DNA from: a virus
IMG/VR virus record: IMGVR_UViG_3300028414_001077
Span: 1-42,492 of that record
Strand: one strand, 5' to 3'
Length of the DNA: 42,492 nucleotides
The position numbers were made by a program, and so were the translations under genes. A model generated the notes under the pieces. That model searched no databases. It saw only the letters and a list, made by a program, of their open reading frames with translations, and was not told the origin of the DNA. The stretch's first letter is position 1, and each line of letters opens with the position of its first letter. This document shows, piece by piece, positions 9,801 to 17,600 of this stretch.

Positions 9801-10354
9801 TCAAGGTCAAATTGAAATCTATGTAAGTCGTTATAATCATCCATACCCTTAAACAATCTCTTACCTGTTTGTATAAGAAATTGCTCATCTGGGGATAACG
9901 CAACAAATAGACTCTTAAATGTCGGTGAATTTTTATCAGTGGGGTCTATATTATCCGAACTATATAAATCAACACCGCCCTCTCTAAAAAAGTTAATTAG
10001 ATTTGAATAACTACCATTACATATTGCTATGAATTTATAACCATTATCTAACCTTTCTGGGGTATTACCTTCATCATCATCAACCCTAAGCTTTTTAATT
10101 TTAACTTTATACTTAGTCATTGCAGCTTTTATGTGTGAAGATTTTCCACCATATAATAAAACAGAAACCTCATGCTTCAACCAAACAAATGGTTTATAAG
10201 AATGTTTCTCAATCCTCTTACCAGTTTCTGGGTCATTAATAATTAAATCTACTGTGTTATCTCTATACGAACTCTCAATTCCTATTATGTATTTTTGAGG
10301 GTCTTTACCCTCAAGAAATTGTTCTATTATTTCAAAACTAACTGCATTACTCAT
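6857..10354 (-). CDS. Family B DNA polymerase with 3'-5' exonuclease
   Basis: A 1165-residue replicative polymerase. Exonuclease motifs: FDLETEG (Exo I, 182-188), YNDANFDWPF (Exo II, 247-256) and the YLLDDLWETD region (Exo III, 395-404). Polymerase motifs: A, DFAALYP (481-487); B, KILANSFFGAYG (574-585); C, MDTDG (627-631), with D481, D628 and D630 as likely metal ligands. A KSKAMP segment near 717 corresponds to the DNA-contacting KKRY region. The thumb appears to end near residue 890 (YNVAKYLDAFNKRIKPLL). A further ~270 acidic and Lys-rich residues have no counterpart in T4 gp43 (898 residues). The C-terminal DDLIIKFEND could be a clamp-binding peptide, though this is speculative. Two host-like promoters lie just upstream, fitting early expression. 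Confidence 0.95.
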   Translation of the reverse strand: MSNAVSFEIIEQFLEGKDPQKYIIGIESSYRDNTVDLIINDPETGKRIEKHSYKPFVWLKHEVSVLLYGGKSSHIKAAMTKYKVKIKKLRVDDDEGNTPERLDNGYKFIAICNGSYSNLINFFREGGVDLYSSDNIDPTDKNSPTFKSLFVALSPDEQFLIQTGKRLFKGMDDYNDLHRFQFDLETEGLDASTDAIFQIGMRDNRGYEEVLETRGNTEQEKRDSERRNIIRFFQIIDERLPDLITAYNDANFDWPFIKRRCERLSIDITGIARTLNPNKKIRWKDSMLKLGGESELFEQTLMWGYNVLDISHSVRRAQAINSDIKSWSLKYITQFSGVAKKNRVYVPGDILNKTWSDTSDYAFNDSDGDWYKITEDRVLEKGYVVVKGDYIVQRYLLDDLWETDQVDAIYNQAAYLIAKLLPTSYMRSSTMGTAGQWKLIMAAWSYENGLGIPALEKKRNFVGGLSRLIEVGYARDVAKLDFAALYPKTQLTWGIFPSLDISGVMEGLLTYVVDKRDEFKFKMGDAKKLKSKYQDLFDKNKDKLSPERTTNAKNMISEQNKFASDFDKKQLPLKILANSFFGAYGAPYIFNWGDSDCAEETTCRGRQSLRLMLKHFKETHGFRPLVMDTDGANFALPEHINDIKYVVKANHWKTSKYEPGTELTGLESVLADFNETYMEGRMGLDIDDVCDSTINFARKNYANLIDGKVKLVGNSIKSKAMPVYIEEFLDKGVRLLLDGKGYEFIQWYYDYVSKIYNYEIPVAKIASKSKVKLTPDNYKNVYCRQKNKAGNLKSRQAHMELILKHDLKVNLGDVIYYVNTGTAKSHADIKTIKDKKTKQVVEVAFNCKLVPLVEIEKNPDYTTDEYNVAKYLDAFNKRIKPLLVCFDPEIRNDIIIDVYKDKKTKVLKLKERSAFTKKQCEMIAGKPFEESDQDSYEYVMRMSDEEIRFWDSVNKLPNFMEQEEWDELRADYKERKRIERIEGIKEEKRLLDDICMRLEIADYDEMKSKNKLPKELLGFCDLFEVDGKFMLISNKWGVELADSSILLKYEPKAKERQIYYNTLEDDVDDRYQQWLDYKESISNHKDPETVSQNMDELKADMIKFLEDNYWEMGYDGEWVRKDWDYNQTGSLTLEKAYKMEMSYQNNLDKAKNQKPDDLIIKFEND

Positions 10355-10368
10355 AAAAACTTTTTTTA

Positions 10369-10400
10369 CAAATATAGTTAATTAAATTTTTTAAAACAAA
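10369..10400 (-). promoter_or_regulatory. Bacteroidota-type promoter P1 for DNA polymerase
   Basis: On the minus strand, TTTG (10400-10397), a 20-base spacer and TATATTTG (10376-10369) match the Bacteroidota consensus at every fixed base. The ATG is only 14 bases past the -7 box, so the leader would be very short. Confidence 0.7.
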
Positions 10401-10423
10401 TTTTTAAGGAATATTCTTCTTTT

Positions 10424-10443
10424 AATCTTTTTGTAAAAAGATT
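10424..10443. terminator. AT-rich hairpin between promoters P1 and P2
   Basis: A perfect inverted repeat: AATCTTTTT, two bases, AAAAAGATT. It lies downstream of the small virion gene (minus strand) and upstream of P1. On the minus strand it is not followed by a clear T-run, so it may be a weak terminator, or a leader hairpin or operator for transcripts from P2, whose predicted start falls within or beside it. Confidence 0.45.
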
Positions 10444-10445
10444 AA

Positions 10446-10476
10446 CAAATATAATTCTTTATAAGTAAATTAGCAA
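10446..10476 (-). promoter_or_regulatory. Bacteroidota-type promoter P2 for DNA polymerase
   Basis: On the minus strand, TTG (10476-10474), a 20-base spacer and TATATTTG (10453-10446) give a second exact match to the host-type consensus, 77 bases upstream of P1. Transcripts would carry a leader of about 85 bases containing most of the hairpin at 10424-10443. Confidence 0.6.
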
Positions 10477-10485
10477 CTTTTTACC

Positions 10486-10872
10486 TTACTTTTTTATAGA
10501 ACCATCAAGGACGTTAATAAATAATTCTTCTCTGATTGGAACAATAAGTGTTCCTTCTGGATGTGCAGTACCATCTAAAAACTCAATTACAAACTGACCA
10601 ACGTACCTACCAGCCTTATTAGTATCCTTACTAGTAAATTGATATGCTATGTAGTACTCTTCATCTTCACAACCATTATATTGTGATTTAAGTATACACG
10701 TTGCTGGTTTTTTACCTATTTTTTTAACTCCAGTAACAACATCTGTCATACAGAAGTATATATCACTATTCTGTAACATATCATGAAATTCTTTATATGT
10801 ATACCTACCATCCTTAATTAATTCCATTTTAAGTATTGGTAATGTTGCTCCTTTGTTAATGTAAAAATCCAT
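10486..10872 (-). CDS. Small beta-sandwich virion protein, BppU-N-like
   Basis: A 128-residue protein that reads like the N-terminal domain of phage BppU-type baseplate proteins. It has an opening GATLPIL strand, a middle FCMTDVVTG strand, a YYIAYQFTSKDTNKAGRYVG segment where the family has 'Y-w-x-x-x-D-t-x-x-x-G-x-Y', a FVIEFLDG strand, and a final P-x-x-G-T-LIVPI strand. In siphophages this fold links receptor-binding proteins to the baseplate. Here it stands alone immediately downstream of the fibre genes, so it could be a fibre adaptor or small head/tail decoration protein. The fold call is tentative. The hairpin at 10424-10443 follows its stop. Confidence 0.45.
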   Translation of the reverse strand: MDFYINKGATLPILKMELIKDGRYTYKEFHDMLQNSDIYFCMTDVVTGVKKIGKKPATCILKSQYNGCEDEEYYIAYQFTSKDTNKAGRYVGQFVIEFLDGTAHPEGTLIVPIREELFINVLDGSIKK

Positions 10873-10875
10873 AAT

Positions 10876-10884
10876 TATAAATAT
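10876..10884 (-). promoter_or_regulatory. Late-type motif ATATTTATA at the start of the small virion gene
   Basis: Read on the minus strand, ATATTTATA ends 3 bases before the ATG at 10872. Other copies of the motif lie 11 to 45 bases from their start codon, so this copy is unusually close. If it is a -10-like element, the transcript would be leaderless or start inside the gene, so a promoter role here is less certain. Confidence 0.25.
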
Positions 10885-10908
10885 TCATTTTTTTTATTTT
10901 ATATCATC

Positions 10909-13900
10909 TTATGAAGGGGTATTCCATTTACTAACTCTAGCTACTGCTGGAATAGATGTAAAGGTACCATTAGATACTGTAACTTTTGCTTCATAATATG
11001 GGTAAGTTGCATCTTCAGGTGCCCATATTACAAAATCTACAACATCGTCTGCCGAAACCTCAGTATTTAAAGGTATTTGCCCAGATGCTGTGGTAACATT
11101 TGCTGAACCAGATGTTCCAGCTGTAGGTTCACTCCATACAACATGAACTGGACCTGTAGAAGGGTTAGTTAATACCACAATTTCAATATCATCTGTAGCA
11201 GCTTCGTCAAATAATAATCTAATATTACCATCATCGTATATCGTATAAGGGTCTGGAGAAGTTGGGGACGTATTAAATATTTCAAATGTCATTGAATCTG
11301 GTTCAGTAGAACCACTAACAACATTACCATTAGAATCAATCCCTAAGTTTGTAATTGGTGTTGTCCCACCTACATTGTTTATATTAAGATTAGGAACATA
11401 AACAGTATCGTTTGTTGTACTTGATATGTTTTTACCACCTAAAATAACACTTCTATTATGAGATATTGTGTTACCACTACCACCTATAATAACAGAATCT
11501 TCTGGTCTCCCAGGAAATGAAGATATTACATTAGAATCTCCACCTATTATAGCACCTCTACTAGTTTTAGTAATTGTATTGCCAGTACCACCTATTATGG
11601 ATGATGATATTGATGGATTTAGTCCATTGCTATTTTCCATTCTATTTTGGGAACCAGTAATAACACAAGACTCATTATTTCTTATTGTATTATTGCTACC
11701 AAAAACAGCGTTACCACTACCACCTTCAAAGTATATATAATCACCAACAGCAATATTACATAACGAATCGGTTGCGTCACTATACATTTCTACATTTCTA
11801 CCCCAAGATATACTGTAATTTGCTGAATTACCACCATATATAATTTGTGTGTTTGTAGATGTACCACCAACTAACAAACCATCTCCAATAGCTCTTAAAT
11901 TATTACCAAGTGTCATTGAGTAATTCCCCCCCAAAGTGTTACCTGAACCAGCATTAATAGAGTATAGTGCATCATTATTTATAATGTTAATCGGTGGTCC
12001 CGCATCGACACTTGGGTTAGGTGTCCCTATGTTAACGCTATCAATTACTCTTAAATAAGGAACGTAAACTGTATCATCCGTTGTACCTGTGATATTTTGA
12101 CCACCTAAAATAACACTTCTAGATACACCATTTAATTCATTGTTGAAACCACCTACTAGACCACTGAAAAAAGATGAATTAACTAATGAACCAGACGAAC
12201 CTAATATAAAACCATATTGTGTTGATGGTCCAGTGATATCGGACAAACCAGAACTTAGAATAATTGAATCACCAGCGTTATTAATATCATTGTTTACACC
12301 ACCAATTATAAATGACCTATCTGAATCCGAAGAAACATCAACAATATTATTATTAATACCACCTAAAATACCAGCTTCACTTAAATTAGAACCAGGTCTA
12401 GCTTGAATATCATTATTATTACCACCTATAATAAATGAGGTATCACCAGTTAATATATTGTTATTAAAACCACCAATAATTGAAGCATTATCAGAGTTAT
12501 CTAATTTATTATTTCTACCACCACCAATTATACTATCTGTGTTTGTGTTTAATGTTGTGTGTGCAATTGTTGTATTAGTATCTATTAATGCTCCTGTTTG
12601 TGAAGTCCAATAAATACTACTACTTGATGTACCACTAACAACATTACCACTTGAATCAATACCTAAGTTATTTACCGATGTTCCTGTACCTAATGTTCCA
12701 ATATTAAGTGTACCACTTATTTTAGTATTACCACTAACATCTAACTTTTCTTGAGGGTTTCTAATACCAATACCCACATTACCCTTAGTACTACCACTAC
12801 CATATAATGTTAGTGTTGGTGTTGGTGTTGATAATGGGGTGTTACCAGCATAAAACAATAAACTATCTTCCTTATCACCAATACTCGACTCACCATTTAC
12901 AATATGGAAATTATTAGTTTCACCATAAGCATTTAAAAAAGCATCGTTAGCCTCACCAAATTGTCCCAATTGAGCAACAGGAGTTGAACCTACAATACCT
13001 AAACCAACACCATATGATGGGTTATCACTAACTGCGTTAAACACAGTTAAACCACTAGAATCTAAAGATTTTACATAAATTTCACTTCTAATTCTATCAT
13101 CGCCAAGTCTATTACCATCGGTATCTATCATAACTCTACCAGTAGAACCACTAAATTGACCTATATAGGTATTGTCATTTGTCCCTACAGATAATTTACC
13201 ACTTATTTTAGTATTACCACTAACATCTAACTTTTCAGTTGGCGTTGCAGTACCAACTCCTACATATCCTCTTGTACTTCCTGAACCATGAACATGTAAA
13301 TGTGGTGTTACACTATATTGTTCACCAGCAAAAAAGTTAATATTATCACTACCACCTGGTGAATTGACAAAATTTAAATCATTAGCGTTACTTGATGCCA
13401 CTATTGCAGTATCACTATTTTCTCCATATATAGCAAGATTTGAATATCTATTATCAGATAAAGCTATTATTGCAATACCTTCTGACCCTGTAGAAACATT
13501 ATTCACGATATTGATTGCTGTTGAACCACTTGGAGTATCATAAGATTCAAAAAGAGTATGATTACCAAATCTACCATCTGGTAAATAATCTGATTCTACA
13601 TTAAATCTTACACTACCACCTGTTCCATCAATGTGTAATTTAGCAGTAGTAGCACTAAGTCCAATTCCTATATTACCATCAATATCAATGATAAAAGGTG
13701 TTGCATCTGGATTAGCTTCATCCTCCACTAAAACAATAGGTTGACTACCTGAAGTAGAGTATACATGTAATGTAGCCTGTGGTACTAAACTATTTGTACC
13801 TATACCAACCTTATTAGCTGATGATACTACTAAAGGGCTAATACCAGTATTGTCACTATCAAACCTTAATAAGTTTTCACCTCCACTTAATACAGACCTA

Positions 13901-14658
13901 AAGTTGTATTGAGAACCATCATTAGTGTTTTTAATCCTAAATGCTCTTTCTGGTGATGCATCATCATACTCTATCTGTAGTTTAGTATTAACCGAACTAG
14001 CACTCATACCGATACCCACATTACCACTATTATAATGTATACCATTAACATTTGTTGACCATAAAGAAGAGGTACCACCAGTAGTTCCACTAACAACATT
14101 ACCATTAGAATCAATCCCTAAGTTAGTAACTGATGTAGTCCCACCTATATTGTTTATATTAAGATTAGGAACATATACTGTATCATCAGTAGCACCTGTT
14201 ATATTCTGACCACCTAAAACAACACTTCTATCACCTGTTACTAATGAATTTGTTGAATGTATGAATGATGTTAAACCACTAGCAGTTGAAGAAACCCCAC
14301 CAGAATGTGAGGCATTACCACTAGCCAATGTATTAAATCCTTGAGCAACAGAATAGTTACCTGTAGCATCTAAACCACTATCATTAATTGTTTTAATTGA
14401 ATAGAATCCAGTTGAACCAGAAGTCCAATAATCACTTCCACCACCAGAACCAACATTAAAAGATAAATCATTACCATTTATCTTTTTAAGTGTTACTAGG
14501 TTACCAACTGTTGTGGCACTATATATTAGTTCACCTCTAAGATATATAAAGTTATTATCAACATCAATATGTTTTAATACTGACGATTTAGTTATATCTG
14601 GTGTTGGTGTTATCCATGGACTTATTAAAGTCCTAAGTATTAAATTATTATTTGGCAT
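10909..14658 (-). CDS. Tail fibre with YadA-like head repeats
   Basis: A 1249-residue fibre. Residues 1-70 form an N-terminal domain shared with the next fibre (LILR, SPW, ITxxxxLxHxDxDNNFIxLxGE), probably the virion anchor. Then follow repeats of two kinds: YadA/Hep_Hag-type units (SIIGGFNNNI, SVILGGQNI) and VGIGT-type units (YVGVGTATPTEKLDVSGN). Three copies of a DTVYVP module recur along the gene. The C-terminus is an Ig-like or beta-sandwich domain ending in VARVSKWNTPS and has no S74 chaperone. YadA-like heads are trimeric left-handed beta-rolls that often bind host surfaces. The gene is 38 bases downstream of the related 1590-residue fibre on the same strand. Confidence 0.85.
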   Translation of the reverse strand: MPNNNLILRTLISPWITPTPDITKSSVLKHIDVDNNFIYLRGELIYSATTVGNLVTLKKINGNDLSFNVGSGGGSDYWTSGSTGFYSIKTINDSGLDATGNYSVAQGFNTLASGNASHSGGVSSTASGLTSFIHSTNSLVTGDRSVVLGGQNITGATDDTVYVPNLNINNIGGTTSVTNLGIDSNGNVVSGTTGGTSSLWSTNVNGIHYNSGNVGIGMSASSVNTKLQIEYDDASPERAFRIKNTNDGSQYNFRSVLSGGENLLRFDSDNTGISPLVVSSANKVGIGTNSLVPQATLHVYSTSGSQPIVLVEDEANPDATPFIIDIDGNIGIGLSATTAKLHIDGTGGSVRFNVESDYLPDGRFGNHTLFESYDTPSGSTAINIVNNVSTGSEGIAIIALSDNRYSNLAIYGENSDTAIVASSNANDLNFVNSPGGSDNINFFAGEQYSVTPHLHVHGSGSTRGYVGVGTATPTEKLDVSGNTKISGKLSVGTNDNTYIGQFSGSTGRVMIDTDGNRLGDDRIRSEIYVKSLDSSGLTVFNAVSDNPSYGVGLGIVGSTPVAQLGQFGEANDAFLNAYGETNNFHIVNGESSIGDKEDSLLFYAGNTPLSTPTPTLTLYGSGSTKGNVGIGIRNPQEKLDVSGNTKISGTLNIGTLGTGTSVNNLGIDSSGNVVSGTSSSSIYWTSQTGALIDTNTTIAHTTLNTNTDSIIGGGRNNKLDNSDNASIIGGFNNNILTGDTSFIIGGNNNDIQARPGSNLSEAGILGGINNNIVDVSSDSDRSFIIGGVNNDINNAGDSIILSSGLSDITGPSTQYGFILGSSGSLVNSSFFSGLVGGFNNELNGVSRSVILGGQNITGTTDDTVYVPYLRVIDSVNIGTPNPSVDAGPPINIINNDALYSINAGSGNTLGGNYSMTLGNNLRAIGDGLLVGGTSTNTQIIYGGNSANYSISWGRNVEMYSDATDSLCNIAVGDYIYFEGGSGNAVFGSNNTIRNNESCVITGSQNRMENSNGLNPSISSSIIGGTGNTITKTSRGAIIGGDSNVISSFPGRPEDSVIIGGSGNTISHNRSVILGGKNISSTTNDTVYVPNLNINNVGGTTPITNLGIDSNGNVVSGSTEPDSMTFEIFNTSPTSPDPYTIYDDGNIRLLFDEAATDDIEIVVLTNPSTGPVHVVWSEPTAGTSGSANVTTASGQIPLNTEVSADDVVDFVIWAPEDATYPYYEAKVTVSNGTFTSIPAVARVSKWNTPS
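11311..11454 (-). repeat. SVILGG/DTVYVP fibre module, copy 1
   Basis: About 145 bases encoding RSVILGGKNI, NDTVYVPNLNINN and TNLGIDSNGNVVSG. It is nearly identical in DNA to the copy at 14088-14229 at the other end of the same gene. Confidence 0.75.
12057..12120 (-). repeat. SVILGG/DTVYVP fibre module, copy 2
   Basis: A shorter copy encoding RSVILGGQNITGTTDDTVYV. The sequence after DTVYVP differs from copies 1 and 3. Confidence 0.7.
14088..14229 (-). repeat. SVILGG/DTVYVP fibre module, copy 3
   Basis: Near-identical to copy 1 in DNA and protein: RSVILGGQNI, DDTVYVPNLNINN, TNLGIDSNGNVVSG. Confidence 0.75.
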
Positions 14659-14669
14659 AACTTTTTATT

Positions 14670-14678
14670 TATAAATAT
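14670..14678 (-). promoter_or_regulatory. Late-type promoter motif upstream of fibre gene
   Basis: ATATTTATA on the minus strand, inside a palindrome (TATTTATAAATA), 11 bases before the fibre ATG at 14658. It would allow the second fibre gene to be transcribed independently of the upstream fibre. Confidence 0.4.
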
Positions 14679-14696
14679 GTAGTTTTTTTTTATTTA

Positions 14697-17600
14697 TTAT
14701 TTAGTAGTAGTAACTGTTAATGTAGAAGCTCTACCATCACTAGTTGCAAATCCTATCGTACCTCCATCACCAGGTTCAGTTTGGTAAACGGTTATTTCTT
14801 GACCATCAATACCGCTAGTAATATTAGCTGCTACATTACCAGTAGTTTCGGTGATAAACCAATTCGAACCAGCTACCCCATCATCAGCCTTTACATTTGC
14901 ACTATTGAAGTTATTAGTTGTATGTACATAAACCTTTTGAGAACTAGCTGCAATATTTACAGATGTAACAATATTACTAAGGTTAGGTGACCCGAAATAT
15001 ATTCTAGTATCACCACCAATAGGGTCATTAGTATAAAAGAATCCAGGTATATCACCAAATATATTTTTATAATGAGATTTTATATACCAATTAATACCAT
15101 CACAATAAAAAGTTATTGAGTCACCATTAGTTATATTAACTGAACTATAATATTTATCTATTTTTGTAACACCTGGTGCTACTATTACAATACTTTGTTT
15201 ACCACCAACATGTTTTACAACGACTTCATTACCCTTTGATTCAGAACTAATTACTGGTAAGATAAAATCAGGTGTGTTATTCTCTTGAGTCTCCCAAGTT
15301 AATACTTTTGTAAAGGTATTTTCTAATAAATTATAACTACTACCAAAAGAAATATTTTTTACATTAACATAATCAAGTTTTAACCCATAATAACCCCAAG
15401 TAGTATTACCTTCATCGTCTGAAACTAATACTTTACCAGCACCTTGTGAACCATTATTTAATGTAAATCCACCATCAACAATAACCTTATCATTAGTTAA
15501 ATCAATAGTCATTGTTTTCTTACTATCATTAGGCCAAGATGCTCCAGCACCTATAGAGCTTTGGAAACTAATTGATTCGTCAGCTTGTATTGATAGTATA
15601 GCATTTTCTGCGTCATTATCAGCGGATATGATATTTACATTATTACCACCAGAGTTCATTATCAACCCGTTATAACTAATATCTGCCCCACCATTATTAA
15701 AATATGTTGTTAATTCAATAGAGGTTTTGTCTGTATCGCCAGTACCACCATTCCTTATTTGAATACTTGAGGACGTATCAGAAGTACCACCAATATTTTT
15801 ATGTTTTAATATTAAATTATTAGTGAAATTACCTACACCACTAATACCACCATAAGTTAAATTACTATACTTACTTTCAACAGATAAAATATCTGATGTA
15901 CTATTAGGATTAGTAATAAGTGTACTTCCAGCAACCTCTAATTTATTGGTTGGTGATGTTCCATTACCAATACTAACATTACCACCATTAGTGATATATA
16001 ATTTACCACCAGCAGTTTCACTATTTCTACCTATTTCAAACCCATCAGCCCCACTAGAAAAAGACCTTGAACCCATCAACCAATAATCCTGATTACCAGT
16101 AAAACCACCAGCAGTATTTAAAAATCTAATAGCTGAATTATCAAACCCAGAACCTTCAATATGTAACTTATTTTGTGGTGAATTAGTACCAATACCTACA
16201 TTACCTGAAGGTAAAGAATACATATTATTACCGTTAACACTCCAGTCATTATCTGCTGAATTTAACGGACTTAAATCAACACTATATGTCTGACTATCGT
16301 TACGATTAAATGTAAGAGTGTTATTACTTAATGAAACTGATTCTGTAAACGTATCAGCGTCCTCAGCATTTTCTAAGTCACCTAACCTATCTTTTAATGG
16401 TTGTAACATTGTAGAAAGGTCAACACTATATAAACCATCACCATTTACATTATTATCAAAACTAATAATTTCACCGTTAAGGTTAGCGGCAGTAGTATAA
16501 CTATCAGTAAGTTCTTTTGCAAATCCAGAAACTTCAAAAGTAGTACCCACATTTGTTGTATAAGTTACTATACCTGTTGACGGGTTATATAAACCGCTAA
16601 CAACATGAATATCATTATCAGTAAATAAGGCAGCTGCATTAGTCACTTCAAAAGTTCCACCATCTGTGTTAGTGAATATTAATTTTTGATTTAAAGCATC
16701 TACACTACCTTGATTAACATATACATCATCAATCGATAGTATTGACTTGTTAATACCATCTAATTCACTCTGTAAACCAATAACATCACTAATTGTATGT
16801 GTATGAGCAGTGCTAGTTAGATTATCGAATGAAGTTTGATGTGGGTTATTTATATCATTAATATGTTCATTAAGTAATTCATTAACTTCTTTAATATCAC
16901 CACTATTTGACTTAATCACTTTATCAAAATCTCCTAATGTTGTTTGTGTTGTACTAGTATAAGAATTAAATAAATTAGTAATATTACCATTACCAACTTC
17001 AACAGACTTACTAACCTCCTCTACCCTAATATCTTGTAAAGTATTGGTCCAACAGTTAAAATTAGATTCATTAACTGGCATATAATCAGCAAAATCTAAA
17101 TCACCAGAAGCCTCTATTTCTTTTATTTGAGCCTTTGTTTGTTTTAAATCCTCTTGATTTTGTTTTATTTGTTTCTCTAGTTGATTAACAAGTTCTTCAT
17201 TAACTGGATTTTGATTTTTAGTATCAAATAATTGAGATTGTAAATCTGCTATAGTAACTTCTAATTGTTGTACACTATTTTGTAGTGCATCATATTCGTT
17301 CTTAGTATTTGTATAATTTTCAGCTAATGCTCTATATTCAGTGAATGAATCTAATGAACAAACACCTCTATCATTATAACCAATATTATTTACTACCTCA
17401 TTAATAGTTTTATTTATTATTTCTACTTGTTCAGTTACATTATTATTGGTTATATTAATTTCATTACTTAATGATTCAGTCTGCTTAGCATTAACCCAAC
17501 AATTAAAATTAGCCTCATTAACTGGTATGTAAGCTACGAAATCTAAATCACCAGAAGACTCTATCTCTTTTATTTGTTCTAGAGTTTGTTTTAAATCTAC

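Noticed and set aside
11468-12406. Plus-strand open frames opposite the 1249-residue fibre
   Set aside because: They arise from the repetitive low-complexity fibre DNA (strings of Pro, Ile, Leu) and have no independent support.
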